Of a stretch of DNA of 64,000 nucleotides, positions 44,246 through 52,766 are shown piece after piece. Origin of the DNA: Paractinoplanes pyxinae. GTDB lineage: Bacteria > Actinomycetota > Actinomycetes > Mycobacteriales > Micromonosporaceae. The notes under the pieces were generated by a model. That model did no database searches, was not told where the DNA came from, and worked only from the letters and a program-made list of their open reading frames with translations. Location: assembly GCF_026626335.1 (NCBI RefSeq), contig NZ_JAPNTZ010000006.1, positions 1 to 64,000 on the forward strand, written 5' to 3'. Positions within the stretch are counted from its first letter, which is position 1. The number at the start of each line of letters is the position of its first letter. The translations under genes were made by a program, and so were the position numbers.

Positions 44246-44995
44246 TCAGTCGGTGGCGCCGAAGACCTGTTGGTCCCAGTCGAGGATCGAGCCGGTCACC
44301 ACTCCGCTGCGCGGGGAAAGCAGGAAGACGACGAAGTCGGCTATCTCGTCGACCTGGGCCAGCTTGCCCATCGGCAGCTTCTCGGCCGCCCTTTCCCGCC
44401 AGTCGTCGTCCGCGTTGTGGAAGCGGCGCTGGATCTGGTCTTCGCCCTCGGTGTCGGTCCAGCCGATGTCGAGGCCGTTGATGCGGATCCGGTCGAAGCG
44501 GTGGGCGTGGGCGGCGTTGCGGGTGAGGCCGGCCAGCCCCGCCTTGGCCGCCACGTAGGGGGCCAGGTACGGCTGGCCGCCCAGCTCGGACGACGAGATG
44601 ATGTTGACGATCGTGCCGGGGGCGCCGCGCCGCAGCATGTCCTGGACGGCCGCCTGCATCAGGAAGAACGGGCCGCGCAGGTTGACCGCCACGTGTTCGT
44701 CGAACAGCTCCGGCGTGGTGTCGAGCAGGGTGCCACGCGTGGTCAGGCCGGCCGCGTTGACCAGGCAGTCGATCCGGCCGTGGCGGTCCACGGTGGCCGC
44801 GACGGCTGCTCGCCCGCTTTCCACGTCCGAGACGTCACACCGTACGAAATAAGCCCCCGACCCAGCCGGCGCCCGCCTCCCGCTCACCACGACCGACGCG
44901 CCTTCGCGCAGCGCCGCCGCGGCGATGCCGGCCCCGATGCCTCGCGTGCCTCCGCTGACCAGCACGACTTTGTCGCGCAGAAGGTGACCGTCCAT
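44246..44995 (-). CDS. SDR family oxidoreductase
   Basis: A 249-residue classical short-chain dehydrogenase. VVLVSGGTRGIGAGIAAAAL binds NAD(P), NAAGLTTRG is the NNAG-type motif, and IISSSELGGQPYLAPYVAAK gives the catalytic Ser-Tyr-Lys. The insert TEGEDQIQRRFHNADDDWRE is characteristic of a subgroup acting on sugar acids or sugar alcohols. ATG 44995. It stands downstream of, and may be read through from, the XRE/glycosyltransferase operon. Confidence 0.9.
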   Translation of the reverse strand: MDGHLLRDKVVLVSGGTRGIGAGIAAAALREGASVVVSGRRAPAGSGAYFVRCDVSDVESGRAAVAATVDRHGRIDCLVNAAGLTTRGTLLDTTPELFDEHVAVNLRGPFFLMQAAVQDMLRRGAPGTIVNIISSSELGGQPYLAPYVAAKAGLAGLTRNAAHAHRFDRIRINGLDIGWTDTEGEDQIQRRFHNADDDWRERAAEKLPMGKLAQVDEIADFVVFLLSPRSGVVTGSILDWDQQVFGATD

Positions 44996-45038
44996 CCCTG
45001 CAGAATCGGGCCGGCGGCATCGCGCCGCAACACCACGG

Positions 45039-46148
45039 TCAGGAGGTGAGGTGGGCCCGCGCCTCGTCGATGGTCAGGCCCACCGGCAGGCCCTCGATCC
45101 AGGAGCGCCACATCTGCCGGTCGACCTGCCAGGTCTTCAGGTAGCCGACGCATTCCTCCGCGGTGAACTGGTGCAGGCTGGTCCGGGCGGCGTGCAGCGC
45201 CTCGGCCATCTGCATGCGGCGGAACACCGAGATGCCGGGCGTGGTCTCGAGCCGGCTCAGGACGCCGGCGATGAACTGCCCGCGGTCGGCCAGGAAGGCT
45301 TCCCAGAAGTGGGTGGTGGCCGCCTCGTCCAGCGAGCGGCCGTCGTCCAGCAGGGAGAACAAACCCTCGGCCAGGCAGTCGCCGAACTCTTCGGTGGCGG
45401 CTCGGTTCTTCACCGCGTACGGGTCGAAGCGGGCCTGGCTGAAGGTGCCGTAGACCGCGCAGCGGGCCAGCCCGTCCGGGTCGAGCAGGAAGAACCAGTC
45501 CTCGTTGTAGATGGTCGCGAAGAACGACGTGGCCCGGCTGCGGCGGAACAGCATCGCGCCGGAGCCGATGAACGTGCCTTGCTCGCCGCCGGTGTCGCGG
45601 TGGGCGTGGCACACTACCGAGTTGTCGGGGAAACCCACGTTGTCGAGGCCGACCACCTCGTACTCGTCGAGCAGCGCGGCCGCCCGGCGCACTTCGGAGG
45701 CGTCGCGGATGTCGATGTCGTCGTCGAGGAAGAGCACCCTTTCCCAGCCGGCCATCCAGGCCAGGGCCAGGCCGAAGTTCCGCTTGCCGGGCGTGTCGGT
45801 CCGGCGCCTGAGGTCTTCGGGGAGCAGGCCCTTCGTCTCGAGGACCGGCACATTGCTCTTCGGCGGCGACTCGACGGCGAACACCGCGACCCCGGCCCCG
45901 GCCGTGTGGGCCAGCACGTCTTCCGGTTTCGCGTCGAGGCTGCACAGCACCAGCAGCGGACAGCCGAGCTCGGCGGCCAGCCGGGTCGCGTGGTTCAGGC
46001 TGCCGGCCGGGCGGGCGGCGGGCACGATGATGGCGTCGACCTGAGCCTCGGCCTCGGCCGTGGCGACCTGCTGGAGGAGCCGCCGGTGCGTGGCCCGTTG
46101 CCGGGGCTGCCGCGCGTCAGTGGGCGGCAGCACCGCTGGAGCGGTCAT
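45039..46148 (-). CDS. GT-A-like glycosyltransferase family protein
   Basis: A 369-residue soluble protein. LLVLCSLDAKPEDVLAHT and KRNFGLALAWMAGWERVLFL, then DDDIDIRD, form the nucleotide-sugar-binding part with a DxD motif. FIGSGAMLFRRS and IYNEDWFFLLDPDGLAR are further GT2-like elements. Start ATG 46148 lies 32 bp inside the 3' end of the XRE gene, so the two are tightly coupled. The target of glycosylation is unknown; regulation by the XRE partner is expected. Confidence 0.78.
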   Translation of the reverse strand: MTAPAVLPPTDARQPRQRATHRRLLQQVATAEAEAQVDAIIVPAARPAGSLNHATRLAAELGCPLLVLCSLDAKPEDVLAHTAGAGVAVFAVESPPKSNVPVLETKGLLPEDLRRRTDTPGKRNFGLALAWMAGWERVLFLDDDIDIRDASEVRRAAALLDEYEVVGLDNVGFPDNSVVCHAHRDTGGEQGTFIGSGAMLFRRSRATSFFATIYNEDWFFLLDPDGLARCAVYGTFSQARFDPYAVKNRAATEEFGDCLAEGLFSLLDDGRSLDEAATTHFWEAFLADRGQFIAGVLSRLETTPGISVFRRMQMAEALHAARTSLHQFTAEECVGYLKTWQVDRQMWRSWIEGLPVGLTIDEARAHLTS

Positions 46149-47157
46149 GCTCGGCCTCCGGCCACTCGTGTAGACGAATGTCGTCCACAGTCCAGTCGGG
46201 GACGACAACTTCATTGGCGACGATCTTCACGCGGCAGACGATGCTATAGGTGTCGGCGCCGTGAAATCTACGGTCGACGTAGGCCGCGTTCCGCTCCTGG
46301 ATCTTCGGATCGGTCAGGGCCCGGACGATTCCGTAGCTTCCCCGGCTGTACATGCCGTTGAAGAATGTCAGTGTTCGCTCACGATTATAGGGATTTGGCG
46401 CGCGCAGATAGTGGGCCACGTCCTCCCGAAGAGTGGTGCCGCGCTGGTCACGCCGCAGCTTGGGGGCGAGTTCGACGCGCCGCCCGTCCGCGTAGCCGAC
46501 CGAGAACGAACCCGTGTCCTGGAACGTCGCCCGGCGCAACTGCTTCACCGGCACGTGGCTGAGGTCGGTCAGGGTGGCCTCGGTGACCTCGTTGAAGTCG
46601 ACCCCGCCGAGCGCGATGAGATGTGCCGTCAGGTCGTCGGTCGACAGTTCACTCGGGACGCCGACGGTGGTGGGGTTGGTGGGGTTCATGCCCCGGATGA
46701 ACGACAGCAGCTCGATCAGGGCGTCGAGGTCGGCGTACTTGTACGCGTCCACGTAGTCGGGACCCTGCGGCTTGGAAACGTCGCCGAACTGGTCGCGTAC
46801 GTGTGAGGGCAGTTCCGACGGGACGATCGTGATCGCCTGGCCGGGCGGGAACCGCAACGGGTGCGGCAGTTCCGGCTCGATCTCGCTGCTGCCGCGCAGC
46901 CTGTGCAGACCCCGGCGCAGTACGTCGTAGGTCTGCCGCTCGTCCGGACTCAACTGCTCGGGGGTGGGCAGCGTGGAACCCGGCTCGGCCAAGGCGAAGT
47001 AGCGCGCGTAGTCGTCCAGGCGTTCCGGCGGCGGCACGACGCCGTGCTCCCACGACGAGATCAGCGGGACGCTCACCCCCAGCGCACGCCCGAGCTGCCG
47101 CTGCGTAAGGGAGCCGCGAAGCTCGCGCAGCCGGTCGGCCAGCGTCACAGCGGGCAT
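46117..47157 (-). CDS. XRE-type regulator with large C-terminal sensor-like domain
   Basis: A 346-residue protein. Residues 5-60 are a helix-turn-helix (LADRLRELRGSLTQRQLGRA; VSVPLISSWEHGVV). Residues 105-345 form a conserved actinobacterial domain with DALIELLSFIRGMNP, THLIALGG-type (HLIALGGVDFNEVTEATL) and FFNGMYSRGSYGIVRALTD segments. The GG-(D)-(F/W)N pattern after a strand suggests a nucleotide- or sugar-binding Rossmann-like fold; I know no assigned function. ATG 47157 with AAGGGAA upstream. It is coupled to a glycosyltransferase gene. Repeated CTTCAG/CTGAAG sites lie in front, probably its own operators. Confidence 0.82.
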   Translation of the reverse strand: MPAVTLADRLRELRGSLTQRQLGRALGVSVPLISSWEHGVVPPPERLDDYARYFALAEPGSTLPTPEQLSPDERQTYDVLRRGLHRLRGSSEIEPELPHPLRFPPGQAITIVPSELPSHVRDQFGDVSKPQGPDYVDAYKYADLDALIELLSFIRGMNPTNPTTVGVPSELSTDDLTAHLIALGGVDFNEVTEATLTDLSHVPVKQLRRATFQDTGSFSVGYADGRRVELAPKLRRDQRGTTLREDVAHYLRAPNPYNRERTLTFFNGMYSRGSYGIVRALTDPKIQERNAAYVDRRFHGADTYSIVCRVKIVANEVVVPDWTVDDIRLHEWPEAEHDRSSGAAAH

Positions 47158-47169
47158 CGGCGCCGTTCC

Positions 47170-47210
47170 CTTCAGTCAGCTTCAGTGCCATGCTGAAGTT
47201 CCGCCTGAAG
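47170..47210. promoter_or_regulatory. Double palindrome of CTTCAG/CTGAAG half-sites (XRE operator)
   Basis: CTTCAG at 47170-47175 and 47180-47185, CTGAAG at 47193-47198 and 47205-47210. The inner pair is spaced by 7 bp and the outer pair by 29 bp. It lies just upstream of the XRE ATG. The same inner arrangement recurs at 47305-47323. Confidence 0.7.
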
Positions 47211-47463
47211 GATAGACCTTAACGCCGGGAAAAGCATGAGTGAAGCCGAATGAAGCGTTGGCGTGTCGCGCGAAGAGACCGGAAATTGACGGTTGCCGAC
47301 GCTACTTCAGTGAAGTGCTGAAGTTTAGGCTGAGTCTACAAGAGGCGCTGAACCTCCCGGCGCCGACAGGGCGAAACCGATGCCCGGCCATCGCCCGCTC
47401 TCCAGCCAGCCCGCCCCGAAGAAGCTCAGACGCGAACCGGCTCTTTGCAGGGAAGGCAGACTC
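47211..47463. promoter_or_regulatory. Intergenic region with second XRE-type operator at 47305-47323
   Basis: CTTCAG-TGAAGTG-CTGAAG (47305-47323) repeats the inner palindrome of 47180-47198 with the same 7-bp spacer. Scattered TGAAG half-sites occur at 47241-47254. This copy lies about 140 bp before the small membrane-protein gene at 47464 and may control it. No gene is seen in the rest of the gap. Confidence 0.65.
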
Positions 47464-47715
47464 ATGTCGACACTCGTCCCCTTGGCCGCGGCGGCCGGCA
47501 CCACTCCCGAACTTCCCACCGACCTGATGAGCACCATCGCGATCGCGGTCGCGATCATGTTGCTCGGCTTCGCCTTCAGCTGGGCGCGCTCCGTACTGGT
47601 GGCCGTCTGGCAGATGACCCGCATGCTGCTGAGCTCGCTCGGCGTGGTCGTGCTGCTCTTCCTCTCGCTGGCCGCCCTGGTCGGCGCCGTCTTCGTCTCG
47701 ATGGTCAACCACTGA
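47464..47715 (+). CDS. Small membrane protein with two helices
   Basis: An 83-residue protein with two hydrophobic helices (MSTIAIAVAIMLLGFAFSWA; LLSSLGVVVLLFLSLAALVG). ATG 47464 is chosen because AGGGAAGG lies upstream; a longer frame from 47380 lacks a site. No family recognised. Faces the XRE gene across a region with shared operators, so co-regulation is likely. Confidence 0.72.
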   Translation: MSTLVPLAAAAGTTPELPTDLMSTIAIAVAIMLLGFAFSWARSVLVAVWQMTRMLLSSLGVVVLLFLSLAALVGAVFVSMVNH

Positions 47716-47761
47716 CCAGACCCGGATCGCGGCGCAGCCTTTCGTGGGTTTAGCTGTGCGG

Positions 47762-48232
47762 GTGGCAGTCAAGATCCGCGCCGCCCACCGCGACGACCTC
47801 GATGGGCTCGCCGCTTCCCTGGGCCCCGCCCACCACGAGTTCTTCCTGAACCGCTACCCGTTGCAGGACAAGGGTCTGGGCGAGATCCTGCTGGCCTTCG
47901 AGGACGGTCGCCCGGTCGGCGGGGTCCTGCTCAACTGGGACCTGGCCACCGAACCCGAGGTGCGCCGCCACCTGGCCGGCGTGCCGATGATCCAGCACCT
48001 GCACGTCGACCCCGCCCGGCGGCGCCGCGGCGTCGGCACCGCCCTGCTCCGCGCGGCGGAGGCCGGCCTGCGCGTCCGCGGCCACCGCCGGGTGCTGCTC
48101 GGCGTGGACCAGTCCAATCCGGTCGCCCGCGACTTCTACCTGCGGCTCGGCTACGTGCAGCCGGCCGAGCCCGACCTGCGCAACCTGCAGGCGCCCAGCG
48201 GCGCGTACGACATCCTGGTCGCCGAGCTCTAG
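47762..48232 (+). CDS. GNAT family N-acetyltransferase
   Basis: A 156-residue acetyltransferase. VKIRAAHRDDLDGLAASLGP opens the fold, LHVDPARRRRGVGTALLRAA is motif A with RRxxGxG, and DQSNPVARDFYLRLGYVQPA is motif B. The start is uncertain among GTG 47744, 47756 and 47762, none with a clear ribosome-binding site. Its stop shares CTAG with the converging lipoprotein stop. Substrate unknown. Confidence 0.85.
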   Translation: MAVKIRAAHRDDLDGLAASLGPAHHEFFLNRYPLQDKGLGEILLAFEDGRPVGGVLLNWDLATEPEVRRHLAGVPMIQHLHVDPARRRRGVGTALLRAAEAGLRVRGHRRVLLGVDQSNPVARDFYLRLGYVQPAEPDLRNLQAPSGAYDILVAEL

Positions 48233-48810
48233 CCTTCGCTGCAGGTCCACTTCACGGTGCCGCTCAGGGCGTCGCCGGGGAGGCCGCCGGGGCCGGTGGT
48301 GGCCAGGCTCTTGAAGGTCCAGGTGCCGCCGCCCTTGGCGTCGGTGGTCACCTTGCTCGACGTCGAGTCGGGCCAGGTGCCGTAGACCTTGTTGTCGATG
48401 GCGATGCTGGGGCGCGAGCCGGGGGCCGTCAGCTGGTCCTTGGGATAGTCGCCGGCGCCGGTGTAGTCGTCGATCCAGAGTTCCAGCGTGACCTTCTTGC
48501 CGTCGACCGGGCCGTTGTAGAGGCCGGCGATCGCGTAGAGCGTCTTGTCGTCCTTCGTGCTGCCCTTGGCGTAGGCGGCGCAGCTTTCGTTGAAGGTGCC
48601 GTTGAGCGTGGGCGCCAGGGCGGTCTGCTTGCCCTTCAGCGTCTTGGCTCCGGTGACGTCGAAGGTGACGGTCACCTGCGGGCCGAGCGAGAAGCCGGCG
48701 TCCTCGTCGGCCGCGGCGGCGTTGTCATCGGCGACGGAGCCGCACGCGGTCAGTGTCGCCAACACGATCGAGGTCAGCATCGCCGTACCCAGTGATTTTG
48801 CGCTTACCAT
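48229..48810 (-). CDS. Secreted lipoprotein, candidate SARP target
   Basis: A 193-residue lipoprotein: signal SLGTAMLTSIVLATLTAC with lipobox Cys. The mature domain is beta-rich (GPQVTVTFDVTGAKTLKG; VTLELWIDDYTGAG) with three further Cys. No family recognised. ATG 48810 with GGGAG upstream. It is divergent from the SARP regulator; its promoter region carries two heptamers (48856-48873) like those in front of the lipoprotein gene on the other side. Confidence 0.78.
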   Translation of the reverse strand: MVSAKSLGTAMLTSIVLATLTACGSVADDNAAAADEDAGFSLGPQVTVTFDVTGAKTLKGKQTALAPTLNGTFNESCAAYAKGSTKDDKTLYAIAGLYNGPVDGKKVTLELWIDDYTGAGDYPKDQLTAPGSRPSIAIDNKVYGTWPDSTSSKVTTDAKGGGTWTFKSLATTGPGGLPGDALSGTVKWTCSEG

Positions 48811-48855
48811 GTCCCCACTCCCTGTCCGACCTGTGCGGGAAGCCTGACCGGCACC

Positions 48856-48873
48856 GCCAAAAAACCACCAAAG
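48856..48873 (-). promoter_or_regulatory. SARP-type heptamer direct repeat, site A
   Basis: Read on the minus strand: CTTTGGT-GGTT-TTTTGGC, two heptamers with a 4-bp spacer (11-bp period), then 9 bp and CAGGCT as a -10-like box. Direct heptamer repeats one helical turn apart just upstream of -10 are the known binding pattern of SARP activators. The site faces the lipoprotein gene at 48229-48810. Confidence 0.7.
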
Positions 48874-48881
48874 AGGCGCGG

Positions 48882-51545
48882 GTGCGGTTCGAGGTTCTGG
48901 GGCCGGTACGGGTGTTGGCGAACGACGGCGAGGCGGCCACCCTGGCCCCGAAGCCCCGGGCGCTGCTGGCCGTCCTGCTGGCGGCGAAGGGCCGCCCGGT
49001 CACGGTCGAGAGGCTGCTGGGCGAGCTGTGGCCCGAGGGCGCACCTTCGACGGCCACAGCGACGCTGCAGATGCACGTGTCGGCGTTGCGCAAGGTCGTC
49101 GGCGAGCGGGTGGGCACGGCCCCGGGCGGCTATCGGCTCGATCTGGCCGGGGCCACCTTCGACGCCGCCGAGTTCGAACAGGGCGGCGACCTCGCGTTGT
49201 GGCAGGGCGACGCGTACGAGGGGGTGGCGGCCGGACCAGCCGTCGCGGCCGCTGCGGCGCGCCTGACCGAGCTGCGCCTGGCCGCCCGGCAACAGTGGGC
49301 GCAGCAAGCTTTGGCCGACGGCAAGCATGTGGCCGCGGCGACCGAACTGGCCGCGTGGACGGCCGAGCAACCGACCGCCGAGGGCCTGGTCAAGCAGCTC
49401 ATGCTCGCCCTCTACCGGTCCGGCCGGGCCGGTGATGCCCTTTCCGCGTACGACCGGACAGCCACCGCCCTGGCCGGTCTGGGCGCCCGTCCCGGCCCCG
49501 ACCTGGACGCGCTGGCCGCCGCCGTCCGCCGGCAGGACCCGACCCTCGACCGGCCCGCGCCCGGCGTGCCCGGCCGGCGCAACCGGTTCATCGGCCGCCG
49601 GGCCGAGCTCGACCGGGCCATCGACCTGCTCGGCTCGGCCCGCCTGCTCACCATCGTGGGGCCGGGCGGGGCCGGCAAGACCCGGCTCAGCCAGGAACTG
49701 GCCCGTGAGGTGGCCGCCGACCACGACGCCGTGCACGTGGTCGAGCTGGCCGAGCACCGGGACGGTCCGCTGGCGGCCCGGCTGGCCGCGGCCACCGGCA
49801 TCCGTGAGGAGCCCGGCACGCCGGTCCTCGAGACGGTGACGCGCCAGCTCGCGGGCCGGGTGCTGCTGGTGCTGGACAACTGCGAACACGTCCGGCCCGA
49901 GGCGGCCGAGCTGGCCCACACCCTGCTGGCGCAATGCCCGGGTGTACGCGTGGTGGCCACCAGCCGCGAGCAGCTGGGCCTGAGCGGTGAGGTGATCTTC
50001 TCGCTGGGCGGCCTGGCCACACCGGAGCCGGGCTCAGCCGATCAGACCGACGCCGTACGGCTGCTGGCCGACCGGGTCGCGGCGGCCCGCGGTGGCGCCG
50101 GGCTGGCCCCGGCCGAGCTGGCGGTGGCGGCCGAGCTGTGCCGCCGGCTCGACGGCCTGCCGCTGGCGATCGAGCTGGCCGCGGCCCGGCTGCGCGCGCT
50201 GCCGCTGTCCGAGATCGTGTCCCGCCTCGACCGCCGGCTCGACCTGCTGACCGGCACGTCGCCGGTGCGCCGGCACCAGACCATGCGGGCGGCCATCGAC
50301 TGGGGCTACGAGCTGCTTGACGTACCGCAGCAGGAACTTCTCCGGCGGCTCGGGGTCTTCGCCGGCGGGTTCGAGCTGGCCACCGCGACCGAGGTGGCCG
50401 GGGCCGATCCGCTCGACCCGCTCACTCAGCTGGTCGACCGGTCCATGGTGGAGTGGCGGGACGGCCGCTACCGGCTGATCGAGACGATCCGCGAGTACGC
50501 CCGCGAGCGGCTCGGTCCGGCCGAGCGTTCCGAGGCCTTCGTACGCCTGGTCGGCTACTGGACTCGGCGGCTGGCCGAGCCGCCGCCGGTCGACGGTCCC
50601 GCGCACACCGAGTGGCTGGCCGGAACGGCGGCCGATCACGACACGATCGTGGCCGCCATGGACTGGGCGCTGCGCGAGGGCGACCCGGCCGACGGCCTGC
50701 GGATCGCCGCCGCCATGTGGTGGTACTGGTGGGTCTCGGGGCGCATGGCCGAGGGCCTGACCTGGCTCGACCGGGCCCTGGCGGCCTCGGCCGAGCCGTC
50801 CGCGCTGCGGGCCCGGGCGTTGCGGGCGGCGGCCGCGCTGGCCCGCAACTCGGGCGACCTGGCGGCGGCCCGGCGGCTGGGCGAGGAGGGGCTGGCCGTG
50901 TTCCGCTCGCTCGACGACCGGACGGGCACCATCGCCGCGCTGAACAACCTGCTGATCACCGCGCAGGCGCAGGAGGACTACCCGGCCTCGCTCGCCTTCG
51001 GGCACGAGGCGCTGGACCTGGCCGAGCAGGCCGGGGACGCCCGGATGGTCGCCGCCGCGTCCAACAACACGGCCGGGACGCTGCGCTGCATGGGCCGCCT
51101 CGACGAGGCCGAGCCGCTGTTCATCCGGGCGCTGGACGGGTTCCGCGCGCTCAACGACCGGCGCGGGGAGGCGGCCGCGCTGTCCAACCTGTCGACGACC
51201 GATCGGCGTCTCGGCCGCTACGCTCCGGCCCGCAAGGCGATGCTGGAGGCGCTGGCGGTCTACACGGAGCTGGGAATCGCCGAGGGACAGCTGGACGCGG
51301 TCGAGGGGCTGGCGCAGCTCGACATCCTCGAGGGGGACGCCGAGGGTGGGCTCCGGCTGCTGGCGGTGGCCGAGCGAGAACGTACGGAATTGGGCGCACC
51401 CAGCTTCACGCCGGACGAGATCGCCGACCGCGACCAGGCCGAGGCGGCCGCCCGGGGCGCGCTGAGCCCGGCCGAGGTGGCCCGCGCCTACCGATCGTCC
51501 GCTGAAATGTCCCTCGACCAGGTGGTCGCCGCGCTGCTCGGGTGA
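48882..51545 (+). CDS. SARP/AfsR-type regulator with NB-ARC ATPase and TPR domains
   Basis: An 887-residue regulator. Residues 1-92 are an OmpR-like winged helix (FEVLGPVRVLANDGEAATLA; TATATLQMHVSALRKVVG), about 96-240 a bacterial transcriptional activation domain, about 250-400 an NB-ARC/STAND ATPase with Walker A GPGGAGKTRLS (near 260) and Walker B VLLVLDNCEH (near 326), and 600-850 TPR repeats (ARRLGEEGLAVFRSLDDRTG; MVAAASNNTAGTLRCMGRLD). This is the AfsR architecture that integrates signals to activate secondary metabolism or envelope genes. GTG 48882 has AGAGG upstream. Two heptamer boxes in its flanking promoters suggest local targets; no biosynthetic cluster is in the window. Confidence 0.93.
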   Translation: MRFEVLGPVRVLANDGEAATLAPKPRALLAVLLAAKGRPVTVERLLGELWPEGAPSTATATLQMHVSALRKVVGERVGTAPGGYRLDLAGATFDAAEFEQGGDLALWQGDAYEGVAAGPAVAAAAARLTELRLAARQQWAQQALADGKHVAAATELAAWTAEQPTAEGLVKQLMLALYRSGRAGDALSAYDRTATALAGLGARPGPDLDALAAAVRRQDPTLDRPAPGVPGRRNRFIGRRAELDRAIDLLGSARLLTIVGPGGAGKTRLSQELAREVAADHDAVHVVELAEHRDGPLAARLAAATGIREEPGTPVLETVTRQLAGRVLLVLDNCEHVRPEAAELAHTLLAQCPGVRVVATSREQLGLSGEVIFSLGGLATPEPGSADQTDAVRLLADRVAAARGGAGLAPAELAVAAELCRRLDGLPLAIELAAARLRALPLSEIVSRLDRRLDLLTGTSPVRRHQTMRAAIDWGYELLDVPQQELLRRLGVFAGGFELATATEVAGADPLDPLTQLVDRSMVEWRDGRYRLIETIREYARERLGPAERSEAFVRLVGYWTRRLAEPPPVDGPAHTEWLAGTAADHDTIVAAMDWALREGDPADGLRIAAAMWWYWWVSGRMAEGLTWLDRALAASAEPSALRARALRAAAALARNSGDLAAARRLGEEGLAVFRSLDDRTGTIAALNNLLITAQAQEDYPASLAFGHEALDLAEQAGDARMVAAASNNTAGTLRCMGRLDEAEPLFIRALDGFRALNDRRGEAAALSNLSTTDRRLGRYAPARKAMLEALAVYTELGIAEGQLDAVEGLAQLDILEGDAEGGLRLLAVAERERTELGAPSFTPDEIADRDQAEAAARGALSPAEVARAYRSSAEMSLDQVVAALLG

Positions 51546-51548
51546 GGC

Positions 51549-51566
51549 CTTTGGGGTTTCTTTGGG
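51549..51566 (+). promoter_or_regulatory. SARP-type heptamer direct repeat, site B
   Basis: CTTTGGG-GTTT-CTTTGGG: identical heptamers with a 4-bp spacer, then 9 bp and CAGAGT as -10. The -10 ends 7 bp before ATG 51589, so the transcript would be leaderless. Geometry is the same as site A at 48856-48873. Confidence 0.75.
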
Positions 51567-51588
51567 CCCGGGCCGCAGAGTTCTCCCC

Positions 51589-52131
51589 ATGAGAAGAAGC
51601 CTCGTCGCCCTGGCCGCCCTCGTCGCCGTCTCGCTCACCTCCGGCTGCAGCCTCCTCGAGTCGGCGACCGCCGCACCGAAGACGCCGGCGCCCACCGCCA
51701 CGGCCGGCTCCGGGGCGGATCCCTCGCCCACCGCCGAGTCCGGCTTCGGCTCGGTGAAGGACGAGGGCGACATCCCCGACCCGTGCACGCTGCTCTCGAA
51801 GCAGGAGGTCATGGAGCTGACCGGGCGCGAGGTCACCCAGATCGACGAGGACGGCGGCGACCCCGGCGACATCACCCGCTTCTGCCAGTGGCAGCAGTCG
51901 GGCGGCCAGCTGGCGGTCTTCCTGAGCCGCACCACCCCGGCCGACTTCGAGGTCACCGTGGCCGAGGCCGAGCCGGTCGAGGGCGTCGGCGAGGACGCCT
52001 TCGTGCACTCCGGCCACCTCTACGTGCTCTACGGGACCGTCCAGATCGACGTCTATTCGCGGGGTGGCTCCGACGCTGAGAACCTGGCGGACGCCAAGAA
52101 GGTCGCGAAGACTCTCATCCCGCTGATCTAG
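51589..52131 (+). CDS. DUF3558 family lipoprotein, candidate SARP target
   Basis: A 180-residue lipoprotein: signal RRSLVALAALVAVSLTSG then the lipobox Cys, a Pro/Thr/Ala-rich linker, and a DUF3558 domain (DPCTLLSKQEVMELTGREVT; RFCQWQQSGGQLAVFLS) with the typical Cys pair. Function unknown; a similar fold occurs in actinobacterial surface lipoproteins. ATG 51589 starts 7 bp after the -10 of a SARP-box promoter. It ends 2 bp before the converging response-regulator gene. Confidence 0.85.
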   Translation: MRRSLVALAALVAVSLTSGCSLLESATAAPKTPAPTATAGSGADPSPTAESGFGSVKDEGDIPDPCTLLSKQEVMELTGREVTQIDEDGGDPGDITRFCQWQQSGGQLAVFLSRTTPADFEVTVAEAEPVEGVGEDAFVHSGHLYVLYGTVQIDVYSRGGSDAENLADAKKVAKTLIPLI

Positions 52132-52133
52132 CA

Positions 52134-52766
52134 CTAGAGGATGCCTCGGCGGTGGGCGGCCGACACCGCCGAGGCCCGGTCGGGCACCTCGAGCTTGGCG
52201 TAGATGTGCAGCAGATGCGTCTTCACCGTGGCCTCGCTGATGAACAGGGCCGCCGCCGTCTCGCGGTTGGTGCGGCCCTCGGCCACCAGGGCCAGGATCT
52301 CGCGTTCGCGTGAGCTGAGCTGGGTGGTCGGTGCGAGCTTCTTAGGCCGTACGCGGGCCAGGAGCACTGCCGCGACCGTCGGCGACAGCACGGTTTCTCC
52401 GCGAGCCGCTGCCCGCACCGCCCGGAACAACTCTTCCCGCGGCGCGTCCTTGAGCAGGTAGCCGATCGCGCCCGCCTCGACCGCGGGCAGCACATCGGAG
52501 TCGGTGTCGTGGGTGGTCAGCACGAGCACCCGGGCGGTGGGCACGCGTTCGAGCAGCAAGCGGATCAGCGTGCCGCCGCTCGGCTCGGGCAGGCGCAGGT
52601 CGGTCAGCACCACGTCGGGCCGCACCGCCGCGACCACGGTCAGCGCCTCGGAGCCGGTCGCGGCCTCGCCGGCCAGTTCGAAGTCGGGCTGGGTGCCGAG
52701 CATGCCCCGCAACCCGTCCCGCACGACGGGGTGATCGTCGACCACGACCAGCCGCAGCGCCGCCAT
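52134..52766 (-). CDS. NarL/LuxR-family response regulator
   Basis: A 210-residue regulator. RLVVVDDHPVVRDGLRGMLG contains the acidic pocket, VVLTDLRLPEPSG the phosphorylated Asp, and LSSREREILALVAEGRTNRE with ISEATVKTHLLHIYAKL the LuxR helix-turn-helix. It partners the adjacent histidine kinase; the ATG at 52766 (or GTG 52769) overlaps the kinase stop, so both are co-translated. Targets unknown; the upstream DUF418 gene is in the same transcript. Confidence 0.95.
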   Translation of the reverse strand: MAALRLVVVDDHPVVRDGLRGMLGTQPDFELAGEAATGSEALTVVAAVRPDVVLTDLRLPEPSGGTLIRLLLERVPTARVLVLTTHDTDSDVLPAVEAGAIGYLLKDAPREELFRAVRAAARGETVLSPTVAAVLLARVRPKKLAPTTQLSSREREILALVAEGRTNRETAAALFISEATVKTHLLHIYAKLEVPDRASAVSAAHRRGIL

